In this document: positions 1-8,578 of the stretch, piece by piece
Numbering within the stretch: position 1 is the stretch's first letter
Layout of the letters: each line of letters begins with the position of its first letter
Position numbers and translations under genes: made by a program
NCBI GenBank assembly: GCA_025356395.1
Contig: JANXTA010000006.1
Location: forward strand, 1-54,476
DNA from: Betaproteobacteria bacterium
GTDB lineage: Bacteria; Pseudomonadota; Gammaproteobacteria; Burkholderiales; Burkholderiaceae_D
Direction of reading: 5' to 3'
Length of the DNA stretch: 54,476 nucleotides
The notes under the pieces: model-generated
Database searches by the model: none
The model's input: only the letters and a program-made list of their open reading frames with translations
Told to the model about the DNA's origin: nothing

Positions 1-2
1 AT

Positions 3-560
3 TTCGATCAGGCGCTTCGTGCTTGGCAGCCGCTTTCGCGCCTCACCTTTCATCAACTCCAGACCGCTTTCCGGCACGACCTCTTCTATCAACGGTTCGA
101 ACGCGGCGAAATCGCTTCCGCGGTTTACTGCGATCACCTTGTATCTTGTCTGGAGCTGACGGCTAGCCACGAACAAATCGCAAAGGGCTGGAATGCCATC
201 TACGTCGGAGAGATCGTCGAGACCACGAAGCTGATCCAGCAAGCGCGAAACTATCTATCGTGCTTCGCATTCACAAATACCAACGAAGCGCATCAGGCTG
301 CGTGGTCAATCATGTTTCTCGCCGTAGTCAGTTCGTTCGATCGCCTCTTTGCATCGCACGAACTCGGCTATCGGAAGCCTGAACGAGAAACCTTTAAAGT
401 TATTCCCCATGCAATCGGGGAGTCTCCAGAATCCATTGTGTTCTTCGACGACCTGCGCGAAAACATCGAAGGTGCCCTGCTTGTCGGGTTTCAAGGAGTA
501 CTCGACCGTGCACACGCCGACGTGCGCTCCGAATTGAGAGAGCTCGGCGTCGAAGTCTGA
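3..560 (+). CDS. HAD-family hydrolase, C-terminal part (5' end outside window)
   Basis: The frame is open from the window edge to TGA at 558-560, giving 185 residues. It reads as the cap and core of a haloacid-dehalogenase-like hydrolase. Near the end is the motif III lysine context (LGYRKPERETF), followed by the motif IV acidic pair in IVFFDDLRENIEGA. This is the arrangement of YihX-type or 2-haloacid-dehalogenase-like phosphatases. The nucleophile DxD motif must lie upstream of position 1 and cannot be seen. The substrate cannot be predicted. The following 283 bases, to 843, show no convincing gene. Confidence 0.75.
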   Translation, partial: FDQALRAWQPLSRLTFHQLQTAFRHDLFYQRFERGEIASAVYCDHLVSCLELTASHEQIAKGWNAIYVGEIVETTKLIQQARNYLSCFAFTNTNEAHQAAWSIMFLAVVSSFDRLFASHELGYRKPERETFKVIPHAIGESPESIVFFDDLRENIEGALLVGFQGVLDRAHADVRSELRELGVEV

Positions 561-843
561 ACGAGCCTGCTCAACCATCCGCCGAACGCCCGCTGAAATA
601 TCGGGAATGTGGCTGGGCTGGTTCAGCGCCGGCGCTTCGGGAGATTGAACCGGGGATCGAGCGCGAAGTCTTCGCTGGTCTTCAGCCTGAACCGCCTTCC
701 CGCGCGGGCGACAGTCTCGTTCGGCTTGACGGGCTAACGACGTGGGCTGCTGGCCATGATCGAACTCCAGGAGGACAAATGTCCGAAAGACGATGGACGT
801 CTGGCCAGCCTGCGCGCAATCCGAGCACAAGACGAGCCGGAAT

Positions 844-1821
844 TCAGCGCGCCACGACGATGCGCGCATCCGCCGGCACGTCGACCACGGCATCACCGTG
901 CTCGATCGCATAACCGGCCTGCATCCACGCATCGATGCCGCCTGCCAGCGGACGAACGCGCGTGAAGCCGCGGGCCTTCAGCAGCTTGGCGATGCGCGCG
1001 GCCGACGCCTCGTTCGGGCACGCGCAGTAGAGGATCACCTCGCGGTCACTGTCCGTGTCGGGGATGCGGATCTCGACGGTCTTCTCGTCGACCGCGATCG
1101 CGCCGGGAATCCGGCCGTCCAGCTTCTGGCTTTGGAGCGAACGCACGTCGAGGATGATCGGCGCCGTCCCCGCATCCAGCAACTGCGCCAGCTGGGGCAC
1201 CGTGATGCGCGCCATGCGCAACTCGTTGAAGAAGCGGCGACGGTCCCACCACTTGAGGGCGATGAACACCGCGAGCGCGACCACGACCAGAGCCACGCCG
1301 ACTTCGCCGAGATGCGCGAGCGTGTCGAGCAGCGTCTCGACCGTGTCGCTGAACAATGATCCGATGCCGACCGCGACGCCGGCCCACAGCGCCGCACCGA
1401 TCGCGTCGAACAACAGGAAGGTGAGGAAGGGCGTGCGCACCGCGCCCGCCAGCGCGGTCGCGACCGCGGCGAAGCCCGGGATGAACTTCGCGACCACCAG
1501 CGACGGCGCGCCGAAGCGCTGATAGATGTTCTCGGTCTGCCGCACGCAGGTGTCGGGCGACAGCGAGATGCGGCACATGATGCGCAGCACCGGCCGTCCG
1601 ATGCGCGTGCCGGCGAGATACCAGCCCGTGTCGGCGATCAGTGCGGCCACCACGGCGACGAAGATCAAGGCGCCGGCCGAATAGTGGGAGACGCCGAGCA
1701 AAGCTCCCGTCAGCACCAGCGTCGGCACCGCCGGCAACGGGATGCCCGCCTGCGCGGCGAGCACGTTGCAGAACACGAACAGCAGTCCGTATTCGGTGAT
1801 CAATGCGATGAGATGCTGCAT
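844..1821 (-). CDS. DedA-family membrane protein fused to a C-terminal rhodanese domain
   Basis: The product is 325 aa. Residues 1-190 form a DedA/SNARE-associated membrane domain with several hydrophobic helices, an early IPLPAVPTLVLTGALLG segment and the loop KFIPGFAAVATALAG. A hydrophobic helix ending in KWWDRRRFF links it to a rhodanese domain (about 200-310) that opens with PIILDVRS. That domain has a cysteine-containing active-site loop, LYCACPNEASA, near residue 266. DedA proteins are inner-membrane proteins linked to lipid carrier flipping and envelope homeostasis. The rhodanese domain would sit in the cytoplasm and carry persulfide sulfur. The gene lies 51 nt downstream of the esterase gene, probably in the same transcript. 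Confidence 0.88.
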   Translation of the reverse strand: MQHLIALITEYGLLFVFCNVLAAQAGIPLPAVPTLVLTGALLGVSHYSAGALIFVAVVAALIADTGWYLAGTRIGRPVLRIMCRISLSPDTCVRQTENIYQRFGAPSLVVAKFIPGFAAVATALAGAVRTPFLTFLLFDAIGAALWAGVAVGIGSLFSDTVETLLDTLAHLGEVGVALVVVALAVFIALKWWDRRRFFNELRMARITVPQLAQLLDAGTAPIILDVRSLQSQKLDGRIPGAIAVDEKTVEIRIPDTDSDREVILYCACPNEASAARIAKLLKARGFTRVRPLAGGIDAWMQAGYAIEHGDAVVDVPADARIVVAR

Positions 1822-1872
1822 GGCGGTCCCCTCGGCCTAACGTTGTCAGGGCGAAACCATGGCAATCAAGGA

Positions 1873-2580
1873 TCAGCCCGGGTCGAGCACGCGTCGTAGA
1901 AAGCTCGAGATGGCTGCGACCTCCTCGCCGCACACCGAGTGCTGCATCGGGTAGGTGTGCCAGTCGACGTGGTAGCCGAGCTTGATCAACTGATCACGCG
2001 ACTGCATCGCCCGCTCGAGGCGCACCACCGGGTCGAACGTACCGTGGGCCATGAAGATCGGCACGTCGTGATTGACCGCATGCCGCTCGGCCGCGAGCAG
2101 CGGACCCAGCGGCAGATAGCCCGACAGTGCAATCAGTCCGGCCAGTCGCGCGGGCTGGCGCAGGCCGGTCATCAGCGTCATCGCCGCGCCCTGCGAGAAC
2201 CCGGCGAGCAGGATGCGCGACGCCGGGATGCCGCGCGCGACCTCGGCATCGATCAGCGCATCGACCATGGCTTGCGCCGCCCGCAGGCCCTTCTCGTCCT
2301 CGCGTGGCCGGCCTGCGCTACCCGCGCCACCGATGTCGAGATGCAGGATGTCGTACCACGCGCGCATCGCCATACCGCCGTTGATGGTCACGGGCATCGT
2401 CGGCGCGTTGGGGAAGACGAAGCGGATCGGGATGATCGCGCCGGCCTTCGATCGGAGGTCGAGCTCGGGCACCAGCGACACGAAGTCGTTGGCATCGGCG
2501 CCCAGGCCATGCATCCAGATGATGGCGGCGGTGGGTTCGGAGGTGCCGGTCTTGCGTTCGATCGTCTGTAGCGCAGTCAT
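1873..2580 (-). CDS. Alpha/beta hydrolase, carboxylesterase/phospholipase family
   Basis: A 235-aa cytoplasmic serine hydrolase of the YpfH / carboxylesterase II (acyl-protein thioesterase-like) family. The oxyanion region is IIWMHGLGADANDF. The nucleophile elbow is GFSQGAAM (Ser near residue 125). The catalytic Asp is in AHGTFDPVV and the catalytic His in YPMQHSVC near the C terminus. These enzymes cleave short acyl esters or thioesters; the physiological substrate here is unknown. Its ATG overlaps the mog stop as ATGA, so it is translationally coupled to mog. Confidence 0.9.
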   Translation of the reverse strand: MTALQTIERKTGTSEPTAAIIWMHGLGADANDFVSLVPELDLRSKAGAIIPIRFVFPNAPTMPVTINGGMAMRAWYDILHLDIGGAGSAGRPREDEKGLRAAQAMVDALIDAEVARGIPASRILLAGFSQGAAMTLMTGLRQPARLAGLIALSGYLPLGPLLAAERHAVNHDVPIFMAHGTFDPVVRLERAMQSRDQLIKLGYHVDWHTYPMQHSVCGEEVAAISSFLRRVLDPG

Positions 2581-3215
2581 TGTTGCCTAAGTGCAGATTT
2601 GGGTCGGAAGGCTTTGACGATCGTCTCGTCGGTCTCGATGTACGGGCCGCCGATCAGGTCGATGCAATACGGCACGGCCGCGAAGATACCCGGCACGAGC
2701 GACTTGCCGCTGTCGTCCCTCAAGCCTTCGAGCGTCTCGCGGATCGACTTCGGCTGGCCGGGCAGGTTGATGATCAGCGCCGCGTGATGCTGGCCCTCGA
2801 TGTCGCCGATCTCGCGGATCACCGCGACCTGGCGCGACAGGATCGCGGTCGGCACGAACTCGAGGCTGATGCGGCGCATCTGCTCGCCGAAGCCCGGCAT
2901 TTCGCGCGTCGCGACCGCGAGCGTAGCCTCGGGCGTGACGTCGCGGCGCGACGGGCCGGTCCCGCCGGTCGTCACGATCAGGTCGCACTGGTGTTCGTCG
3001 ACCAGCTCGATCAGCATTTCTTCGATCATCGGCCCTTCGTCCGGCACCAGCCGCGCCTCGATGATGTGCGGCGACTTGAGCACGAGGCCGAACCATTCGG
3101 TCAGCGCCGGGATGCCCTGGTCCACGTAGACGCCGGTCGATGCACGGTCGCTGACCGATACGAGCCCAATCCTGAGCGGGCGGTCGGCCGCGCGATCGAA
3201 GGTGCCGGTCTTCAT
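2577..3215 (-). CDS. mog: Molybdopterin adenylyltransferase (MogA/Mog)
   Basis: A 212-aa MoaB/Mog-family protein that adenylates molybdopterin before molybdate insertion in molybdenum cofactor synthesis. The fold is recognisable from LRIGLVSVSDRAS at the N terminus, the substrate-binding VTTGGTGPSRRDVTPEAT near residue 80-95, and LPGQPKSIRETLEGL further on. The length suits the family. It overlaps darP upstream and the esterase gene downstream, each by an ATGA junction. The three genes therefore form one tight transcript. Confidence 0.93.
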   Translation of the reverse strand: MKTGTFDRAADRPLRIGLVSVSDRASTGVYVDQGIPALTEWFGLVLKSPHIIEARLVPDEGPMIEEMLIELVDEHQCDLIVTTGGTGPSRRDVTPEATLAVATREMPGFGEQMRRISLEFVPTAILSRQVAVIREIGDIEGQHHAALIINLPGQPKSIRETLEGLRDDSGKSLVPGIFAAVPYCIDLIGGPYIETDETIVKAFRPKSALRQQ

Positions 3216-3805
3216 TCGGCCTGCGCGGGCGGTTCGTCGCCGATGGCCGTGCGGATCAGGCGGAACAGTTCACGATAGTGCTTCGGCGGCTTGGCCTCGC
3301 TGCGTTCCTTGCGCGCCATGCGGATCGCGGTGCGCAGGCGTTGCAGCAGGTCGGGGCTGAGCGCTGCCGTGTGCTCAGTGGCGAAAGCAGTCAGCGCGTC
3401 ATCGTCCTCGAGCAGGCGTTCACGCCAGCGCTCGAGCGCGTGCAGCGCGGCCGCCTCCTCGCGCGACGCGCCGGCCCACGCATCGATCGCGGCCTTGATC
3501 GGCGCGATGTCGACGTCGCGCATCAGGCGACCGATGTACTGCATCTGCCGACGACGGCCTTCGTGATCCCTGATGCTGCGCACCTCGTCGATGGCGCGCC
3601 GCAGGTCGTCGGACATCTCGACCTTCTCGAGCCGGTCGGCGCTGTACTCGACCAGTTCCTCGCCGAGCTTCTGCAGCGCGGTCATGTCGCGCTTCTTCTG
3701 CGACTTGCTCGGCTTGGTGTAGGTCTCGACGTCTTCGGGGCGCGGCTCGCCCTCGATGCGCAAGGCCAGGTTCTCGACGGGGACGGAGGGGGAATGACGG
3801 GGCAT
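3212..3805 (-). CDS. darP: Ribosome-associated protein DarP/YjgA (DUF615)
   Basis: A 197-aa protein of the DUF615/YjgA family, which binds pre-50S particles and promotes late 50S ribosome maturation. Diagnostic features are the basic SKSQKKRDMTALQKLGEELV segment near residue 35, the DEVRSIRDHEGRRRQMQYIGRLMRDVD segment near the middle, and a charged C-terminal helical region ending with KHYRELFRLIR. It is the first gene of the darP-mog-esterase unit and is divergent from pmbA, which is a common arrangement in proteobacteria. The N-terminal 25 residues are less conserved, so the exact start is slightly uncertain. Confidence 0.92.
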   Translation of the reverse strand: MPRHSPSVPVENLALRIEGEPRPEDVETYTKPSKSQKKRDMTALQKLGEELVEYSADRLEKVEMSDDLRRAIDEVRSIRDHEGRRRQMQYIGRLMRDVDIAPIKAAIDAWAGASREEAAALHALERWRERLLEDDDALTAFATEHTAALSPDLLQRLRTAIRMARKERSEAKPPKHYRELFRLIRTAIGDEPPAQAE

Positions 3806-3996
3806 GAACGGGGGTCGATCGGCGTGGCGTGCATCGCTTCCGGCAGAGGGAAACGACGACGTTGGCCGCTCTGAACGGAACAGGGTCGGCTGCTATGATA
3901 AAGCCCGCTTTCGATACGGGCTCCGCGTGGTTCTGTGCGTGCCGCTCATCGAAGCCGATCGTCCCCCATATTCCTCGACGGCCCCGCCGTTCATTT

Positions 3997-5469
3997 ATGA
4001 CTCGAGCCGCGCTGATTCGCCGCTATCCGTCCTCACGCCGTGAGGCACCGACCCGGAAGCGCGCCCAGTCGGCGCACCCCGTCGGCGGCAGCGAACCGCA
4101 GGATGCCGCGCTGTATCGCCTGCGCAGCGACGCCGACATGCAGCAGGTCGCCCGCGACGTACTGGCGCATGCGAAGCAGATGGGCGCGAGCGATTGCGCG
4201 GTCGACGTGGACGAAGGCAACGGCCTGACCGTCAACGTCCGCAACGGCCGCATCGAGACCATCGAACAGAACCACGACAAGGGCGTCGGCGTCACCGTCT
4301 TCCTTGGCGGCGGCAACGAGGTCCGTCGCGGCAACGCGAGCACCTCGGACCTGACGGCCGGCGCGCTGCGGGCCGCGGTCGAAGCCGCGTATCACATCGC
4401 CAAGTTCACCGCGATCGACGCGGCCGCCGCGCTGCCGGAAGACAGCTGGTACGCCCGCGAGCCGCGCGAACTCGACCTCTATCACCCTTGGAATATCGAG
4501 GCCGACGCGGCCGCCGAGATCGCGCGTCGCGCCGAGGCCGCCGCGCTCGAGACCAGCCCGCTGATCCGCAACTCCGACGGCGGCAACGTCTCGCTGCAGC
4601 ACGGCCGCTTCGTGTCGGCCAATTCGCGCGGCTTCGTGGGCGGTCACGCGCACTCGTATCACAGCATCGCGGTCGCCCCCATCGCCAGCCGACCCCGCGA
4701 CGGCATGCAGCGCGACGAGTGGTACGTGTCGCGCCGCGACCCCGCGGACCTGCCGTCGGCAGAGTCCGTCGGTCGCTATGCCGCCGAACGCACGCTCGCA
4801 CGGCTCGGCGCCCGCAAGATCGACACCTGCACGGTACCAGTCCTGTTCGAGGCCCCGCTCGCGGCCGGCCTGCTCGGCGCCTATGTCGGCGCGGCCAGCG
4901 GACGTTCGCTGTATCGCTCGGCCTCGTTCCTGCTCGGCAAGCTCGGCCAACGTGTGTTCGCGGAACACATCGACATCGTCGACGACCCCTTCGTGTTGAA
5001 GGGCATGGCCAGTGGCTGGTTCGACGACGACGGCATCGCCACGCAGAAGCGCACGGTCGTGGAGGCCGGCGTGCTGACCGGCTGGTTCCTCGGCAACTAC
5101 TCGGCCCGCAAGCTGGGCCTGCCCCCGACCGGCAATGGCGGCGGCGCGCACAACCTGGCTATCCGCAGCCGCCTGACCAAGCCCGGCGACGACTTCAAGG
5201 CGATGCTGAAGAAGATGGGCACCGGCCTGCTCGTCACCGAGCTGATGGGCCAGGGCGTGAACACCATCACCGGCGACTACTCGCGCGGCGCGAGTGGCTA
5301 CTGGGTCGAGGGCGGCCGGATCGCATATCCGGTCGAGGAAATCACCATCGCCGGCAACATGCTCGACATGCTCGGCCGCATCGTCGCGGTGGGGACGGAT
5401 GTGCTGACGAGCGGAAGTCGCGGGACGGGGTCGATCCTGATCGAGTCGATGACCGTTGCGGGGAATTAG
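3997..5469 (+). CDS. pmbA: Metalloprotease-associated protein PmbA (TldE)
   Basis: A 490-aa TldE/PmbA protein, the partner of TldD. The heterodimer degrades unfolded peptides, matures microcin B17 in E. coli and helps clear the CcdA antitoxin. Recognised by DCAVDVDEGNGLTVNVRNG and ETIEQNHDKGVGVTVF at the N-terminal domain, GLLGAYVGAASGRSLYRSASFL in the middle, and the C-terminal TGDYSRGASGYWVEGGRI with VEEITIAGNMLDM. I chose the ATG at 3997. A start at 3829 would add 56 residues unlike the family and would run through the darP-pmbA intergenic region. Confidence 0.93.
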   Translation: MTRAALIRRYPSSRREAPTRKRAQSAHPVGGSEPQDAALYRLRSDADMQQVARDVLAHAKQMGASDCAVDVDEGNGLTVNVRNGRIETIEQNHDKGVGVTVFLGGGNEVRRGNASTSDLTAGALRAAVEAAYHIAKFTAIDAAAALPEDSWYAREPRELDLYHPWNIEADAAAEIARRAEAAALETSPLIRNSDGGNVSLQHGRFVSANSRGFVGGHAHSYHSIAVAPIASRPRDGMQRDEWYVSRRDPADLPSAESVGRYAAERTLARLGARKIDTCTVPVLFEAPLAAGLLGAYVGAASGRSLYRSASFLLGKLGQRVFAEHIDIVDDPFVLKGMASGWFDDDGIATQKRTVVEAGVLTGWFLGNYSARKLGLPPTGNGGGAHNLAIRSRLTKPGDDFKAMLKKMGTGLLVTELMGQGVNTITGDYSRGASGYWVEGGRIAYPVEEITIAGNMLDMLGRIVAVGTDVLTSGSRGTGSILIESMTVAGN

Positions 5470-5473
5470 AATC

Positions 5474-5742
5474 GTGGTGAACAAGAACGCGTCGTCGCAG
5501 GGGCGCACGCTGAGCCTCAGAGGCATTTCGCATGATCTTCACGTGCGCTTGCAACGGCAGCGACGAGAAACCATCGCGGCGTGAGCGACGAGGCGATTTC
5601 GCTTTTTGAAACGGCTCTTCGTTCTCGCGAGGTCACACTCTCGGAGCACATCGTGAGTGCACGCGCGATCCGGGCCTCGCTTCGGGGGTGCACGTTCCTC
5701 GCGAGGGAAATCGACGCATTGAAGCGTCGAGGCCGGCACTGA
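5474..5742 (+). pseudogene. Frameshifted ribbon-helix-helix (FitA/Arc-like) antitoxin gene
   Basis: Starting at GTG 5474, the frame encodes TLSLRGISHDLHVRL, a typical Arc/FitA beta-strand and helix opening. One base is then missing near 5549-5551. The matching continuation, TRNHRGVSDEAISLFETAL and onward to LAREIDALKRRGRH, is in the next frame and stops with TGA at 5740-5742. Joined, the two parts give a family-sized protein of about 89 aa. No PIN toxin (FitB) follows: 5743-5952 holds no recognisable gene. It is either a decayed antitoxin or a single-base sequence error. Confidence 0.65.
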
Positions 5743-5952
5743 ACGTCGTCCCTACCTGGCCCGGTCGAACGACCTGCCGGCCCAGGACATCGGCAAAGCC
5801 GCGTCCATGATGGCCCATGCGTCTCATCGGGCCGCAGGCGTCATGCTCGGGCCGTCACGCTCCACGCGCTCCTGACGCGCTCGCACCGCCGCCTGTTCGT
5901 CAGTCAGCCCTGCCGCGGCGAGTTCGTATCGTGCCCCGGCCCGTTCACCTCT

Positions 5953-6168
5953 TTAGAGTCGCGCTTCGAAGGTCCAGTTGAACGCGGCGTACTCGGCGTC
6001 GGTAGTGGCTTCGCCGTCGAGGTCAGGCAGACGAACCAGGCGAATACCGATCCCCATCGCGTCGTAGGTCTTGAAGCGCTCGGCGACCGTCAGCGCCGGT
6101 ACGCCGCAGGTCGCCGAGACCCGCGACACGACGGCCATCGCGCGCAGCGTGTCCGCACCGTCGTACAT
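5953..6168 (-). CDS. Hypothetical ORF, possibly the 3' remnant of a longer gene
   Basis: An open frame of 71 codons from ATG 6168 to TAA 5953-5955. I do not recognise the product. The same frame stays open upstream to about 6312 (including LTPNAFQFIHAECKDVEL), but I see no ATG, GTG or TTG there. A run of six C at 6298-6303 precedes a GTG in another frame at 6316. It could therefore be the rear of a gene of about 120 codons that suffered a C-tract slip. The coding nature is uncertain. Confidence 0.3.
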   Translation of the reverse strand: MYDGADTLRAMAVVSRVSATCGVPALTVAERFKTYDAMGIGIRLVRLPDLDGEATTDAEYAAFNWTFEARL

Positions 6169-6417
6169 CGTGGTGAGGATGCGATGACACGCCGATCGAA
6201 GTTCGACATCCTTGCATTCGGCGTGGATGAACTGGAACGCATTCGGCGTCAGCCCTTCGACACCGCATCGGGGTTTCCCATCTGCCTGATCCTCACGCCC
6301 CCCTGATATCCTTCACGGTTGCGCCGGCCGGGTCCTTCCCGGTCGATTCGGATCCCGCATGGCACAGCGACCGTCGAGTCGCTGCCCGACATTCACAGCG
6401 ATTCCCTGGAGACCACG

Positions 6418-7578
6418 ATGAAAACCACTTCCATCGGCGTGCGGCTCATGGCCGCAGCCATTGCCCTATCGGCCGCGTTCGGTACGGCCCACGCCGCCGA
6501 CATCAAGCTCGGCGCGGCCGAGGCGCTGTCCGGGGGCGCGGCCCAGTACGGCATCGCGATCAAGAACGGCTTCCTGCTGGCGCTCGACGAGATCAACGCG
6601 GGCGGCGGCGTCGGCGGCAACAAGCTCGTGTTGATCCTCGAGGACGAGCAGGGCAAGAAGGAAGAGGTCGCCAACGTCTTCAAGAAGCTCTTTTTCCAGG
6701 ACAACGTGCTGATGACGTTCGGACCCACGCTGTCGAACTCGGCGGCTTCGGGCGACCCGATCGCGCAGGCCGCGAAGATCGTCGTCTTCGGTACCTCCAA
6801 CACGGCCGACGGCATCACGACCATTGGCGATTACGTGTTCCGTAACTCGGTGACCGAGGCCGACGTGCTGCCCGAGACGCTCAAGATGGCGGTGAAAAAG
6901 TCGGGTGTGAAGAAGGTCGCTGTGCTGTACGGCAACGACGACGTCTTCACGAAGAACGGCTACGACAACTTCAAGAAGGCGCTCGATGACCAGAAGATCC
7001 CGGTCACCACCACCGAGACCTACGCCAAGGGCGACGTCGACTTCAAGGCACAGCTGACCAAGATCAAGGCGACCAATCCCGACGCGCTGGTGCTGTCGGC
7101 GTTGCTGGCCGAGGGCGCGCCGATCATGGTGCAGGCTCGCCAGCTGGGTCTCAACGTGCCGGTCATCGGCGGTAACGGCATGAACTCGGTCAAGGTCTTC
7201 GATCTCGCAAAAGGCTCGTCCGACGGCCTCTATGTCGGCAGCCCGTGGTCGTTCCAGAACGCGACGCCGGAGAACACGAAGTTCATCAAGGCCTACACCG
7301 ACAAGTACAAGGACGCGCCGGACCAGTTCGCGGCGCAGGCCTACGACGCGATGTACGTGGTGGCCGACGCATTGAAGAAGATCAAGCTGACCGGCGTGCT
7401 GGCCACCGATCGCGCGGCGCTGCGCGATGCGCTGCCGGGCGTGAAGATCAACGGCGCGACGGGGGCGTTCGCGTTCCGCCAAGTGAAGGACAAGGACGGC
7501 AAGCAGGCCGGCTACGACGCGCAACAGGTTCCGATCGTCAGCGTGACGAAGGACGGGAAGTTCGTGATCGAGAAGTAA
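6418..7578 (+). CDS. livK: Branched-chain amino acid ABC transporter, periplasmic substrate-binding protein
   Basis: A 386-aa LivJ/LivK-family (Peripla_BP_6) binding protein. Residues 1-23 are a Sec signal peptide (MKTTSIGVRLMAAAIAL...AHA, cleavage before ADIKLG). The mature protein opens with IKLGAAEALSGGAAQYG, the usual first strand and ligand loop. It would capture leucine, isoleucine, valine or a related compound in the periplasm and deliver it to LivHM. It is the first gene of livK-H-M-G-F. The start at 6418 is set by the signal peptide; upstream in-frame ATGs add non-signal sequence. The symbol is by family; the ligand is not proven. Confidence 0.9.
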   Translation: MKTTSIGVRLMAAAIALSAAFGTAHAADIKLGAAEALSGGAAQYGIAIKNGFLLALDEINAGGGVGGNKLVLILEDEQGKKEEVANVFKKLFFQDNVLMTFGPTLSNSAASGDPIAQAAKIVVFGTSNTADGITTIGDYVFRNSVTEADVLPETLKMAVKKSGVKKVAVLYGNDDVFTKNGYDNFKKALDDQKIPVTTTETYAKGDVDFKAQLTKIKATNPDALVLSALLAEGAPIMVQARQLGLNVPVIGGNGMNSVKVFDLAKGSSDGLYVGSPWSFQNATPENTKFIKAYTDKYKDAPDQFAAQAYDAMYVVADALKKIKLTGVLATDRAALRDALPGVKINGATGAFAFRQVKDKDGKQAGYDAQQVPIVSVTKDGKFVIEK

Positions 7579-7606
7579 GTAAGTGCCGCGGCATCGCCAC
7601 CACTTC

Positions 7607-7690
7607 ATGTCACCCCGGCGCAGGCCGGGGCCCAATCATCACCTCCCCGTACGCCATTCAATTGGGTCCCGGCCTGCGCCGGGATGACAT
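7607..7690. repeat. Imperfect inverted repeat with 30-bp arms between livK and livH
   Basis: The left arm 7607-7636 and right arm 7661-7690 are inverted repeats matching at 28 of 30 positions, with a 24-base loop. The core word is GTCCCGGCCTGCGCCGGGAT. The same 25-base right-arm sequence recurs at 49793-49817, so it is a dispersed genomic repeat rather than a local palindrome. The RNA would form a very stable hairpin with no following T run. Placed after the abundant binding-protein gene, it may protect livK mRNA from 3' exonucleases and lower downstream expression. Confidence 0.85.
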
Positions 7691-7696
7691 GGTCAG

Positions 7697-8578
7697 ATGC
7701 TAGCCCAACAACTGGTCAACGGCCTCTCGCTCGGCGCGCTCTACGCGCTCTTCGCGCTCGGCTTCACGCTGATCTTCGGCGTGCTCGGCGTGATCAACCT
7801 GTCGCACGGCGCGATCTTCATGGTCGGCGCTTACGCGGGCGTCGAAGCCGTGTCGCGCTTCGGCCTGCCGCTGTGGCTCGCGTTGCCGTTCGCGTTCATC
7901 GTCTCGGGCACCTTCGGCCTGCTGATCGACGTGCTGGTCCTGAAGCCGCTGCGCAAGCGCAACGCGCCGCACCTGATCCCGATGATCGCGACGATCGGCA
8001 TCGGCATCGCGCTCAACAACACGGTCCAAGGCATCTTCGGTGCGCAGAACATGCGCTTTCCGTCGGGCACGATCCCCACGGACACGATGGAGATCGCCGG
8101 TGTCGGCATCACCGCCATCGAGCTCGCGATCATCCTGCTGTCGTTCGCGCTGATGGCGGCGCTGATCTTCATCATCCGCAAGACCCAGGTCGGCCGCGCG
8201 CTGCGCGCCATCGCCGAGTCGCCCAAGGCGGCCTATCTCGTCGGCATCAACGTCGAGGGTCTGTTCATGCTGACGTCGTTCATCGCAGCCGGACTCGGCG
8301 GCGTGGCGGGCGTGATGATCGGGCTGTACTCCAACGCGATCTTTCCGCTGATGGGGCAGCCGATGCTGCAGAAGGGCGTGGCAGTGATCATTCTCGGCGG
8401 CATGGGGGATATCCGTGGAGCGTTGCTCGCGGGGTTGTTCCTCGGGTTCGCGGAGGTGATGTCGGTGGCTTACATCGGGTCGACGATGCGGGACGCGGTG
8501 GCGTTCGGGATGCTGTTCCTGATCCTGCTGGTGCGGCCGAAGGGGCTGTTCGGGACGACCAACGAGCGGAAGGTTTGA
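7697..8578 (+). CDS. livH: Branched-chain amino acid ABC transporter permease LivH
   Basis: A 293-aa inner-membrane permease with about eight hydrophobic segments. The N terminus, LVNGLSLGALYALFALGFTLIFGVLGVINLSHGAIFMVGAY, is diagnostic for LivH. A cytoplasmic loop around FIIRKTQVGRALRAIAESPKAAYLVGINV would couple to the ATPases. It pairs with LivM. It is separated from livK by the inverted repeat and starts only 7 bases after it. Confidence 0.94.
   Translation: MLAQQLVNGLSLGALYALFALGFTLIFGVLGVINLSHGAIFMVGAYAGVEAVSRFGLPLWLALPFAFIVSGTFGLLIDVLVLKPLRKRNAPHLIPMIATIGIGIALNNTVQGIFGAQNMRFPSGTIPTDTMEIAGVGITAIELAIILLSFALMAALIFIIRKTQVGRALRAIAESPKAAYLVGINVEGLFMLTSFIAAGLGGVAGVMIGLYSNAIFPLMGQPMLQKGVAVIILGGMGDIRGALLAGLFLGFAEVMSVAYIGSTMRDAVAFGMLFLILLVRPKGLFGTTNERKV

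Noticed and set aside
3894-3899. TATGAT as a -10 box for pmbA
   Set aside because: The hexamer is good, but the nearest TTGGCC-like -35 is 26 bases away, too far for a normal sigma-70 promoter.
3829-3996. N-terminal extension of PmbA
   Set aside because: The 56 extra residues are not family-like and overlap the divergent promoter region; ATG 3997 gives a normal protein.
4033-5526. Minus-strand frame opposite pmbA
   Set aside because: PmbA motifs on the plus strand are decisive; the reverse frame has no recognisable domain.
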